Origin: Heterorhizobium halophytocola | GTDB taxonomy: Bacteria > Pseudomonadota > Alphaproteobacteria > Rhizobiales > Rhizobiaceae | Length of the DNA stretch: 64,000 nt | Assembly: GCF_017873095.1 (NCBI RefSeq) | Contig: NZ_JAGGJU010000001.1 | Location: 124,001 to 188,000, forward strand | Direction: 5' to 3' | Shown here: one piece after another, positions 16,114-23,251 of the stretch | How positions within the stretch are numbered: the stretch's first letter is position 1 | How the letters are laid out: each line of letters opens with the position of its first letter | The notes under the pieces: generated by a model | Told to the model about the DNA's origin: nothing | Database searches by the model: none | What the model saw: the letters and a program-made list of their open reading frames with translations, nothing else | Translations under genes and position numbers: made by a program

Positions 16114-16476
16114 TCAGGCGGCGATCGGATTGTCGGAGAAGATCTTGGTCAGGATCTTGCGGTCGAACGGCTTTTGCAGGAAGTCGCTGGCACCGGCGCG
16201 CTTGCCGGCCATCATCGTCTTCAGGTCGGCTTCGACGACGCAGTAGTAGATCTTGACCTCTTTGCCCTCGGGCATGGCGCGGACATTGGTGATCAGGTCG
16301 ATCGCGCCTTCCAGGCCGGCATCGATGATCATCACCTGGGGCAATTCGGTCTGGCAGGCGCGCAGCGCATCGCGCGCGCTCGGCGCTTCCAAGACATCGA
16401 AATTCAATTCGGACAGGATCCGTTTTCCGACCTTGCGGACGATGTCCGAACCATCGGCGATAATCAATCTCTGCAT
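16114..16476 (-). CDS. Degenerate receiver-domain protein
   Basis: A stand-alone 120-residue receiver. The likely phospho-acceptor Asp52 (QVMIIDAGLEG) and the KPF lysine (ASDFLQKPFD) are kept. The N-terminal acidic pair is reduced to one Asp (IIADGSD, Asp8), and the usual Thr/Ser after beta-4 appears to be Val (YYCVVEAD). That points to altered phosphorylation or a pseudo-receiver. Start ATG 16476 follows AGGGGA with good spacing. It lies on the same strand as chpT and converges with ctrA, so it may belong to the same phosphorelay; that is inference. A terminator separates it from chpT. Confidence 0.8.
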   Translation of the reverse strand: MQRLIIADGSDIVRKVGKRILSELNFDVLEAPSARDALRACQTELPQVMIIDAGLEGAIDLITNVRAMPEGKEVKIYYCVVEADLKTMMAGKRAGASDFLQKPFDRKILTKIFSDNPIAA

Positions 16477-16578
16477 TGCTGCGGTCCCCTCATGGCCACC
16501 CTCGGGGTCGCTGCCCCTGCCAGCAATGTAGGCCGGGCCCGCTAAAGAAGCGTTACCAAAACAAGCTGTTTTCAAAAG

Positions 16579-16604
16579 GAAAAAGCCCCGCCGGCGGCGA
16601 GGCT
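16579..16604 (-). terminator. Terminator after chpT
   Basis: On the minus strand a nine-pair stem (AGCCTCGCC / GGCGGGGCT, with one G-T pair) and short loop is followed by TTTTTCC, 45-70 bases after the chpT stop. Confidence 0.7.
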
Positions 16605-16648
16605 CTCGATCTTTCGGTGCTGCCGGGCAGGCCGGCATCAAAAGCGCA

Positions 16649-17296
16649 TCAGTCCTTGCGCATCTCGGCGATGAAGACGATCTCTTCCTCGCTCTGGGTA
16701 TAGGACAGCTCCATGCCGCATTCCTCGGCCAACAGCACGGTGTAGTAAGGCTGGATCGAATGGGCGTCGACCGCCTCTTCGACCGGACCGGCCAGCAGCT
16801 CGGCGAACTTGGCCGGAACGCGCATCAGGCGTCCCTTGACCGCGATGGTGAAGCGGGCATCGTATTCCGGGTTTTCCAGCGTCACGACCATGTCGCCGCC
16901 GCGCGGGATGCCGCCATAGGCGACGAGAAACATGTTGAGCAGCAGCTTGACGCGGTTCTTGGCGATGATCGCCCGCGGACCGTTCCAGGCGAAAGTCGCC
17001 TTCTTCTCGGCCTCGATGAAGTCGCGGGCGGCCTTTTCGGCTTCGCCGGTGTCGATCGACGCGCCGACCGAGCCGGACGCGCCGAAGGCGAGGCGGGCGA
17101 ATTTCAGGCGCACGGATGCGTTGAGCGCGCTGGCGCGAATCAGTTCCATCGCGTCGGCGTCCGCACCGCCCTCGTCGAGCAGTTCCAGACCGTTGTTGAT
17201 CGCGCCGACCGGCGAAATCACGTCATGGCAGACACGGCTGCACAGAAGTGCGGCAAGGTCCGGACCTGCAAGCGTGATATTGGGGTTCTTCGGCAT
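16649..17296 (-). CDS. chpT: ChpT histidine phosphotransferase
   Basis: The 215-residue protein has the DHp-like helix LAALLCSRVCHDVISPVGAI, followed by NNGLELLDE, in which the histidine (residue 24 from this start) takes phosphate, and a degenerate C-terminal ATPase-like domain (MELSYTQSEEEIVFIAEM). In Caulobacter and Brucella, ChpT relays phosphate from CckA to CtrA and CpdR. Two adjacent ATGs (17299 and 17296) are possible; the second is better spaced from AGGAG. The gene order ctrA-chpT-eipA is the same as I recall for Brucella. Confidence 0.92.
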   Translation of the reverse strand: MPKNPNITLAGPDLAALLCSRVCHDVISPVGAINNGLELLDEGGADADAMELIRASALNASVRLKFARLAFGASGSVGASIDTGEAEKAARDFIEAEKKATFAWNGPRAIIAKNRVKLLLNMFLVAYGGIPRGGDMVVTLENPEYDARFTIAVKGRLMRVPAKFAELLAGPVEEAVDAHSIQPYYTVLLAEECGMELSYTQSEEEIVFIAEMRKD

Positions 17297-17403
17297 CATC
17301 TCTCCTGAAGCGTCGTCTGGCTAAGCCTGAAGCGCTGTCTTAGCGCACGACGCGCCTGTCGCATATTCCGTTTTCATTGAGGCCATAATGACACCATATT
17401 TGG

Positions 17404-17418
17404 TAAACCGATTGTTAA
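17404..17418. promoter_or_regulatory. Candidate CtrA box before eipA
   Basis: TAAA (17404) and TTAA (17415) are separated by seven bases, one mismatch from TTAA-N7-TTAA. The site lies 72 bases before the chosen eipA start, between the divergent chpT and eipA genes, so it could serve either. CtrA control of eipA is reported in Brucella. Confidence 0.5.
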
Positions 17419-17489
17419 CACCCTAACCTCAAAATGCAGCAAAGGGCCGGTACATGGCCGATCTTACAGCAAATATGACGGAGAATGCG

Positions 17490-18077
17490 ATGCGCCTTTT
17501 CAGCTTTCGCAACAGCGCGACAAAGCGGGTGATCGTTACCCTTTTCGCATCCCTGGTGTCGGCTCTGGTCATCGCCATGCCCGCCCGGGCGGCCGGCGAA
17601 TACACCATGCAGGAAGTGGTAGATGCGGGCCACGGCTTCTTCGGCGAGGCCAGCGGTGCGCTGGCCAAGGTTCTGGAGCGCGCCTTCCAGCAATATGGCC
17701 TGCCGAACGGCTATGTGCTCGGCCAGGAAGGCTCCGGCGCCTTTATCGCCGGCCTGACCTACGGCGAAGGCACGCTCTATACCAAGAATGCCGGCGAGCA
17801 CCCGACCTTCTGGCAGGGGCCGTCGCTCGGTATCGACTATGGCGGCAATGGCACGCGGGTGATGATGCTGGTCTATGACCTGCCGACGGTCGAGGCGCTC
17901 TACAGCCGCTTCGGCGGTGTCAGCGGCTCGGCCTATGTGATTGCCGGGCTCGGCATGACCGCGCTGAAGAACGGCAACATGCTGCTCGTTCCGATCCGCA
18001 CCGGCGTGGGCGCCCGCCTCGGCGTCAATGTCGGATATCTGAAGCTCACCCACCAGCCGACCTGGAACCCCTTCTGA
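17490..18077 (+). CDS. eipA: EipA-family periplasmic protein (DUF1134)
   Basis: The 195-residue protein has a signal peptide (MRLFSFRNSATKRVIV, hydrophobic core, then MPARA-AGEY) and a DUF1134 domain: GHGFFGEASGALAKVLERAF, GYVLGQEGSGAFIAGLTYGEG, SLGIDYGGNG, and the Gly-rich end GVGARLGVNVGYLKLT. EipA in Brucella is a periplasmic beta-barrel-like protein needed for envelope integrity. The start is ATG 17490, with GGAG 6 bases upstream and the signal peptide beginning there; upstream ATGs at 17454 and 17475 would add unrelated residues. It is divergent from chpT. Confidence 0.85.
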   Translation: MRLFSFRNSATKRVIVTLFASLVSALVIAMPARAAGEYTMQEVVDAGHGFFGEASGALAKVLERAFQQYGLPNGYVLGQEGSGAFIAGLTYGEGTLYTKNAGEHPTFWQGPSLGIDYGGNGTRVMMLVYDLPTVEALYSRFGGVSGSAYVIAGLGMTALKNGNMLLVPIRTGVGARLGVNVGYLKLTHQPTWNPF

Positions 18078-18213
18078 TCCCCGCCTGATCCCCCCGCTCC
18101 GGCACGGCCGATATTAAGCCTGTTGGGGGAAGGATGCCGCGCTCTCTTGTTCTGAAAACGCGCCCGTGGATAATGGGCGCGTTTCGAACGGCCCCCAACG
18201 GATAAGCGCCACT

Positions 18214-19446
18214 GTGATCCAATTCGCCCTGCTTTATGGACTGGGTTTCCTGTCCGCCGCCCTCGTGGCGATGCTGCTCGCACCGGCGATCCATCAGCGC
18301 ATCGTGCATTTCACCGAGACCCGGCTGAAGGCGACCATGCCGCTCAGCCCGCAGGAAATCCGCGCCCAGAAGGATCTGGCGCGCGCGGCCTACGCTGCCG
18401 AAAATGCCAGAACCATGCAGGACCTGATCCGCGAGCGGGAGAAATCCGTCGATCTGCAGATGCAGACCGATGCGCTGTCGCGCGAGGCCGGCCGGCTTGC
18501 CGGTGACGGCGAGGTGATGAAGGGGCGCCTGGAGGAGATGGAAGTCGACGCCAGCCGGCTGCGCGCCGAGGCGCTGCGCCACCAGAACGAGGTGGTGACC
18601 TTCGCCGAGGCCGTGCGCCGCCAGGAAGAGCTTTCCGCCGGCAAGGATGTCGAGATCGAGGACCTGGGCCAGCAGGTGCGCACGCTCGCCTCGACGATCG
18701 ACGAACTGAAGATCGGCAACAGCACGCTCGGCACCGAGGTCGAGCACCTGAAGAGCCGCATCCAGAGCCTGCGCGACGAACGGGAAGAGCTTCGCCGCGA
18801 GAACAGGTTGACGACCCAGCGGGCCAAGGACGCCGAGCAGCGGCTGATCCAGGAAGAGCACACCCGGCTTCGCCTCGACGACCGGCTGGGCCGGCAGATG
18901 GCCGAAAGCGCCGACAAGGAGCAGCTGCTCGAGCGCCGCATGCGCGAGATCGCCCAGCTGAAGGAGCGCCTGCGCCGCGCGACAACCGACGCCCGCGCCG
19001 CCCACCGTGCCCTGCAGGAGGCGAACCTTCCGGTACCCGACCTCCAGGCCGATGCGCGTGGCGAGCAGGAGCCGATCGCCTTGCCGCCGCCGCAAAAGGC
19101 CGCCGAGGCCGAGGACCGCCTGGGCCCCAGCACGCCCGCAAGCACCGCTGCCGACCGGCAGAAGCTCGCCGACGAACTGCACCACCGCCAGACGGCTCTC
19201 ACGGAACTGCTGTTGAAGGCGACGACGGCTTCCAATGACGACGCGCTGCGCAACGAGGTCGCGGATATCGCAGCCGGCATGATCGTGCTCAGCGCCATGC
19301 AGGACGGCCGCGGCTCGGCCGTCGACGACATCCTGTCGACCAAGACCACAAGACGCGACAACGGCAAGCGCATCACGCTGGCGGAGCGTGCCCGCAAGCG
19401 CAAGATCGACATGGACAGGGCGCAGGGATCGGGCGGCAGCGCCTGA
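18214..19446 (+). CDS. Membrane-anchored coiled-coil protein
   Basis: About 410 residues: one N-terminal span (IQFALLYGLGFLSAALVAML), a conserved-looking ATMPLSPQEIRAQKDLARAAY segment, then a coiled coil of about 230 residues rich in Glu, Arg and Leu, and a basic tail. I recall similar unnamed proteins in rhizobia near rpoH. Role unknown; an envelope or polar scaffold is possible given the long rod anchored by one helix. The GTG at 18214 is preferred because the membrane helix starts there; GTG 18166 would add 16 polar residues. No strong ribosome site supports either. Confidence 0.6.
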   Translation: MIQFALLYGLGFLSAALVAMLLAPAIHQRIVHFTETRLKATMPLSPQEIRAQKDLARAAYAAENARTMQDLIREREKSVDLQMQTDALSREAGRLAGDGEVMKGRLEEMEVDASRLRAEALRHQNEVVTFAEAVRRQEELSAGKDVEIEDLGQQVRTLASTIDELKIGNSTLGTEVEHLKSRIQSLRDEREELRRENRLTTQRAKDAEQRLIQEEHTRLRLDDRLGRQMAESADKEQLLERRMREIAQLKERLRRATTDARAAHRALQEANLPVPDLQADARGEQEPIALPPPQKAAEAEDRLGPSTPASTAADRQKLADELHHRQTALTELLLKATTASNDDALRNEVADIAAGMIVLSAMQDGRGSAVDDILSTKTTRRDNGKRITLAERARKRKIDMDRAQGSGGSA

Positions 19447-19474
19447 GCGCCCGACCGGTCAGGGTCGGGCAAGA

Positions 19475-20329
19475 TCAGATGCGGCCGAGTTTGCGCGCGA
19501 GCGTGTAGAGCGCGATGCCGCCGGCAACGCCGACATTGAGGCTGTCCATCGACGGCGACTGGGCAATCCGGGCCGTGTCGAAACGCTGCAGCACGGATGG
19601 CGAGAGCCCCTCGCCTTCCGTTCCGAGCACCAGCGCCACCCGGCCACTTGCCGCGACATCGCCAATCTCGCTTCGGCCGGCAGGCGACAGTGCCAGAATC
19701 GAGAAGCCCGCCTCGGCCAGCGCCGCCAGATTGGCTTCGATCGCGTTGCCGCGCCGATAGGGCACCTTCATCACCCCGCCGACCGAGACCCTGAGTGCCT
19801 TGCGATATAGCGGATCGCAGCAGGTCTCGTCGAGCAGGACGGCGTCGGCGCCGAGGGCGGCCGCATTGCGGAAGATGCCGCCGATATTGTCGTGGTTGGA
19901 AATGCCGCAGGCAGCGACCACCAGCGCGGTTTCAGGCAAGCAGCCGAGAAACGTGTGGTTCTCGGGTTGCGCCTCGCGACGGCCAAGGGCCAGAACGCCG
20001 CGATGCAGGGGAAAGCCGGCAATGGCGTCGAGCAAGGCCGAACGCGCCACATAGACCGGCACCTCCTCGGGAAAGGCGGCGAGTAGGTCTTCGAGGCCAT
20101 CGACCCGGTTTTCCAGCAGCAGCAGCTTTTCCGCGACGAAGCGGGCGGATGGCGTCTGCGGATTGGCGTTGGTGGAGGCCGCATGCACCTGCGACAGCAC
20201 CCGCAGGACCACCGTGCCTTCTGCAATGAACCGGCCCTGGCGTCCCGTCAGGTCTCGCTCGCGGATGTCGCGAAACTCCGCGATGCGCGGATCTGCGGCA
20301 TCCTCGATCCTGATCAGGGGCCCGGCCAT
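19475..20329 (-). CDS. TrmH/SpoU-family RNA 2'-O-methyltransferase
   Basis: The 284-residue enzyme has the SpoU trefoil-knot motifs: ISNHDNIGGIFRNAAALGAD (motif 1), VALVLGTEGEGLS (motif 2) and SPSMDSLNVGVAGGIALYTL (motif 3). The N-terminal part (FIAEGTVVLRVL) is an L30e-like substrate-binding domain. It would methylate a 2'-hydroxyl in rRNA or tRNA using S-adenosylmethionine; the target base cannot be told. It converges with the coiled-coil gene and starts 8 bases after the next upstream gene on its strand, suggesting an operon with it. Confidence 0.9.
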   Translation of the reverse strand: MAGPLIRIEDAADPRIAEFRDIRERDLTGRQGRFIAEGTVVLRVLSQVHAASTNANPQTPSARFVAEKLLLLENRVDGLEDLLAAFPEEVPVYVARSALLDAIAGFPLHRGVLALGRREAQPENHTFLGCLPETALVVAACGISNHDNIGGIFRNAAALGADAVLLDETCCDPLYRKALRVSVGGVMKVPYRRGNAIEANLAALAEAGFSILALSPAGRSEIGDVAASGRVALVLGTEGEGLSPSVLQRFDTARIAQSPSMDSLNVGVAGGIALYTLARKLGRI

Positions 20330-20337
20330 CGCGCCGC

Positions 20338-20727
20338 CTACTGTTCGCGAACCGTGACGTCGGCGACCATCCGCCCGGCCTTCACGTCGAAGACCAGCGC
20401 ATGGGCCGCGCCGTCGCCGGCGGTGCCATAGAACAGGATCTGTCCGCCGGACAGCGCGGTCGAGGTGACGGTGAAGCCGGCGGGAAGATTGGCGGTCGCC
20501 TGGATCGGCTGGTCGGAAGGAACAACGAGCCCCTGCCCCGAGGCGACGGCCGCAGCACCGGGCTCCGGCCGCGTCACCTTGTAGACGATCGCTGCAAGCA
20601 CGGCCATGAACATCACCAGCATGACGCCGCCGGAGACCAGCTGCAGCTTGATCATCTTGCGGCGCACCGATTCCATCGCCGGATCGAGCGGCTTTTCTTC
20701 CTGGTCGTCGATATCGACGTTTGACAT
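20338..20727 (-). CDS. Single-span membrane protein
   Basis: This 129-residue protein has an acidic N terminus (SNVDIDDQEEKPLDPAME), a membrane helix (LVSGGVMLVMFMAVLAAIVY, about residues 31-50) and a periplasmic beta-rich tail of about 75 residues (LSGGQILFYGTAGDGAAHAL). I recognise no domain for certain. It lies 8 bases upstream of the RNA methyltransferase gene and is divergent from the pseudouridine synthase gene. Start ATG 20727 is preferred to a GTG six codons earlier. Confidence 0.6.
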   Translation of the reverse strand: MSNVDIDDQEEKPLDPAMESVRRKMIKLQLVSGGVMLVMFMAVLAAIVYKVTRPEPGAAAVASGQGLVVPSDQPIQATANLPAGFTVTSTALSGGQILFYGTAGDGAAHALVFDVKAGRMVADVTVREQ

Positions 20728-20908
20728 GATCACGGGTCTCCGCACTTGACCGTCCGCTCAAAAAGGGGCTTTTCCCCGATGCGAACCGGGGTTCGGGGAA
20801 AAACAGCCATATCCGATGGCCATTCAGGATTGTCGTGAGCCGCGGTCTGTGCCAATGGCTCGCCAGCCCTTCGCCGCGCTGCCGGTGGAATTCACGCGGG
20901 ATGACGAA

Positions 20909-21934
20909 ATGACGGACCCCTTTACCGAAGCTGGAACGGCAAGGAAAGCCCTGATTGCCGACGAGGATGCGGCAGGCCGGCTCGACGCCTGGCTGACGCA
21001 GGCGCTGGCCGGCGAGTTTTCGCGCAACCGGATCAAGGCGCTGATCGAGCAGTCGGCCGTCAGCATCAACGGCAAACCGGTGACCGAGCCGAAGCGCAAG
21101 ATCATGCCCGGCGACCGGATCGACATCGATCTGCCCGAGCCGGAAGATCCCGAGCCGAAAGGCGAGGACATTCCGCTCGTCATTCTCTACGAGGACGCCG
21201 ACCTGATCGTCGTGTCGAAGCCGCCGGGTCTGGTCGTCCATCCGGGCGCCGGCAACTGGACCGGCACGCTGGTCAATGCGCTGATCCACCATTGCGGCGA
21301 CACCCTGTCGGGGATCGGGGGCGTCAAGCGCCCGGGCATCGTCCACCGGCTGGACAAGGACACGTCCGGCGTCATGGTGGTGGCGAAGAATGATCTCGCC
21401 CACCGGCATCTGGCCGACCAGTTTGCCGACCATGGGCGCACCGGGCCGCTGGAACGCGCCTACAAGGCCCTTGTCTGGGGCCGGCCACGCGGTCTGCACG
21501 GCACGATCGACGCGCCGCTGGGGCGTGCCGGCGACCGCACCAAGCGGGCGGTCAAGCGCGCCGAGAGCGATGACGCGCGCGAGGCGATCACCCATTACCA
21601 GGTGCTGGAGCGGTTCGTCGAAAAGCCTGACGCCAGTGCGCTTGCCGCGCTGGTCGAGTGCCGGCTGGAAACCGGGCGCACCCACCAGATCCGTGTCCAC
21701 ATGGCCCATATCGGCCACCCGCTGGTGGGTGACCAGGAATATGGCGCGGCGTTCAAGACCAAGGCCAATCTGCTCGACGAACCGGCGAGGTCCGTGGTAA
21801 AAGGCTTTCACCGACAGGCGCTGCATGCCTTTCTGCTGCAGTTCGAGCATCCCTCGACCGGCAAGACCATGCATTTCGAGGCGCCGGTGCCGGACGACAT
21901 GGAAGCGCTGCTTCAGGCCTTCCGAACCTACTGA
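20909..21934 (+). CDS. RluA/RluD-family 23S rRNA pseudouridine synthase
   Basis: The 341-residue enzyme has an N-terminal S4 domain (AGRLDAWLTQALAGEFSRNR, IKALIEQSAVSING) and the catalytic motif GIVHRLDKDTSGVMVVAKND with the essential Asp. The RLETGRTHQIRVHMAHIGHP block follows. It isomerises uridines in 23S rRNA; by resemblance RluD is the nearest named enzyme. The start at ATG 20909 is at the natural beginning of the family (MTDPFTEAG) with GGGA 7 bases upstream; longer forms add an unrelated 31 residues. Confidence 0.9.
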   Translation: MTDPFTEAGTARKALIADEDAAGRLDAWLTQALAGEFSRNRIKALIEQSAVSINGKPVTEPKRKIMPGDRIDIDLPEPEDPEPKGEDIPLVILYEDADLIVVSKPPGLVVHPGAGNWTGTLVNALIHHCGDTLSGIGGVKRPGIVHRLDKDTSGVMVVAKNDLAHRHLADQFADHGRTGPLERAYKALVWGRPRGLHGTIDAPLGRAGDRTKRAVKRAESDDAREAITHYQVLERFVEKPDASALAALVECRLETGRTHQIRVHMAHIGHPLVGDQEYGAAFKTKANLLDEPARSVVKGFHRQALHAFLLQFEHPSTGKTMHFEAPVPDDMEALLQAFRTY

Positions 21935-22154
21935 CAGGCCCGGCCATCCAGCCGGCAGAAAGCAATGTCGCGCTGTCAACGCCGGCGCGACAATGCGTCA
22001 CCTCTGGTGGCGATGCTTGCGAAGTCTTGAATCCGTGTTCGGCCATAATTATCTGTTAGCTGGATCCGTGTGGAGTTTTTCTGAAAATCCGCCGGAACGG
22101 GCTTGCTCGAACATGCGTTCTTCAGAGGAGCCCAACTTTAAAGGAGGGTGCTAG

Positions 22155-23057
22155 ATGGCCCGCAGTACATTACCGAGCATTGCCGCCGGCGAAGGCGGTC
22201 TCAGCCGGTATCTCGATGAAATTCGCAAGTTCCCGATGCTGGAACCGCAGCAGGAATACATGCTGGCGAAGCGTTATCAGGAACATGAAGACCGTGACGC
22301 GGCCCACCAGCTCGTCACCAGTCACCTTCGTCTCGTTGCCAAGATCGCCATGGGCTATCGCGGCTACGGCCTGCCGATCGGCGAGGTCGTGTCGGAAGGC
22401 AATGTCGGCCTGATGCAGGCGGTGAAGAAGTTCGATCCCGAGCGCGGCTTCCGCCTTGCCACCTATGCGATGTGGTGGATCAAGGCCGCGATCCAGGAAT
22501 ATATCCTGCGCTCCTGGTCGCTCGTCAAAATGGGCACCACCGCCAACCAGAAGCGTCTGTTCTTCAACCTGCGCCGTATGAAAAGCCGGATCCAGGCCAT
22601 CGACGAAGGCGATCTGAAGCCGCATCAGGTGTCGGAAATCGCCACCAAGCTGAAGGTCAGCGAGGAGGAAGTGATCTCGATGAACCGTCGCCTGAGCGGC
22701 GACGCATCGCTGAACGCTCCGATCCGCGCCACCGAAGGCGAATCCGGCCAATGGCAGGACTGGCTGGTCGACGAGCACGACAGCCAGGAAGACACGCTGA
22801 TCGAGCAGGACGAGCTAGAAACCCGCCGCAGCATGCTGTCGAAGGCCCTCAGCGTCCTGAACGAGCGCGAACGCCGCATCTTCGAGGCACGTCGCCTTTC
22901 GGAAGATCCGATCACGCTGGAGGAACTGTCGAGCGAATTCGACATCTCGCGCGAACGTGTCCGCCAGATCGAGGTCCGCGCCTTTGAAAAGGTGCAGCTC
23001 GCCGTACAGAAGGAAGCCCGCGAGAGGGCCCAGGCGCTGAACGTCGTCGAAGCCTGA
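22155..23057 (+). CDS. rpoH: RNA polymerase sigma-32 factor RpoH
   Basis: The 300-residue sigma factor has the RpoH opening GGLSRYLDEIRKFPML, region 2 (HLRLVAKIAMGYRGYGLPIG and FDPERGFRLATYAMWWIKAA), the diagnostic RpoH box NQKRLFFNLRRMKSRI, and region 4 (LEELSSEFDISRERVRQIEV). It directs heat-shock transcription. Rhizobia often have two rpoH genes; synteny with purA suggests this is the rpoH1 type. It has an AAAGGAGGGTGCTAG ribosome site and a strong terminator after it, so it is monocistronic. The 220-base gap upstream (21935-22154) holds no other gene. Confidence 0.95.
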   Translation: MARSTLPSIAAGEGGLSRYLDEIRKFPMLEPQQEYMLAKRYQEHEDRDAAHQLVTSHLRLVAKIAMGYRGYGLPIGEVVSEGNVGLMQAVKKFDPERGFRLATYAMWWIKAAIQEYILRSWSLVKMGTTANQKRLFFNLRRMKSRIQAIDEGDLKPHQVSEIATKLKVSEEEVISMNRRLSGDASLNAPIRATEGESGQWQDWLVDEHDSQEDTLIEQDELETRRSMLSKALSVLNERERRIFEARRLSEDPITLEELSSEFDISRERVRQIEVRAFEKVQLAVQKEARERAQALNVVEA

Positions 23058-23106
23058 GGATCTGCCCACAAGGCGGAATGAGAACTCAGCCACTGAATTG
23101 AAAACG

Positions 23107-23131
23107 ACGGCGGCCCTCGGGCCGCCGTTTT
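23107..23131 (+). terminator. Terminator of rpoH
   Basis: A GC-rich stem of nine to ten pairs (ACGGCGGCC / GGCCGCCGT, CTCG loop) is followed by TTTT, 50 bases after the rpoH stop. Confidence 0.88.
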
Positions 23132-23180
23132 GCGTTCGGGCGGGTGCCCTGACGCGATCCGCGCAGGATCTGCCGGAAAG

Positions 23181-23211
23181 GCAAAAGGGCCGCGATCATC
23201 TCGCGGCCCTT
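23181..23211 (-). terminator. Terminator of the 781-residue protein gene
   Basis: An 11-pair stem AAGGGCCGCGA / TCGCGGCCCTT with a five-base loop (23185-23211) is followed on the minus strand by TTTTGC. It lies 41 bases after the stop of the gene at 23252-25597. Confidence 0.85.
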
Positions 23212-23251
23212 CTTGAACTTTACGGTACGATCACCGGCGAGGCTTGCCGTA

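Noticed and set aside
20330..21979. Long open frame extending the RNA methyltransferase upstream on the minus strand
   Set aside because: The family homology starts at ATG 20329. The upstream part runs opposite the pseudouridine synthase and does not resemble any protein.
22027..22062. CTTGAA followed by CCATAAT before rpoH as a heat-shock promoter
   Set aside because: The spacing between the two elements is shorter than the usual sigma-32 spacing, so I do not claim it.
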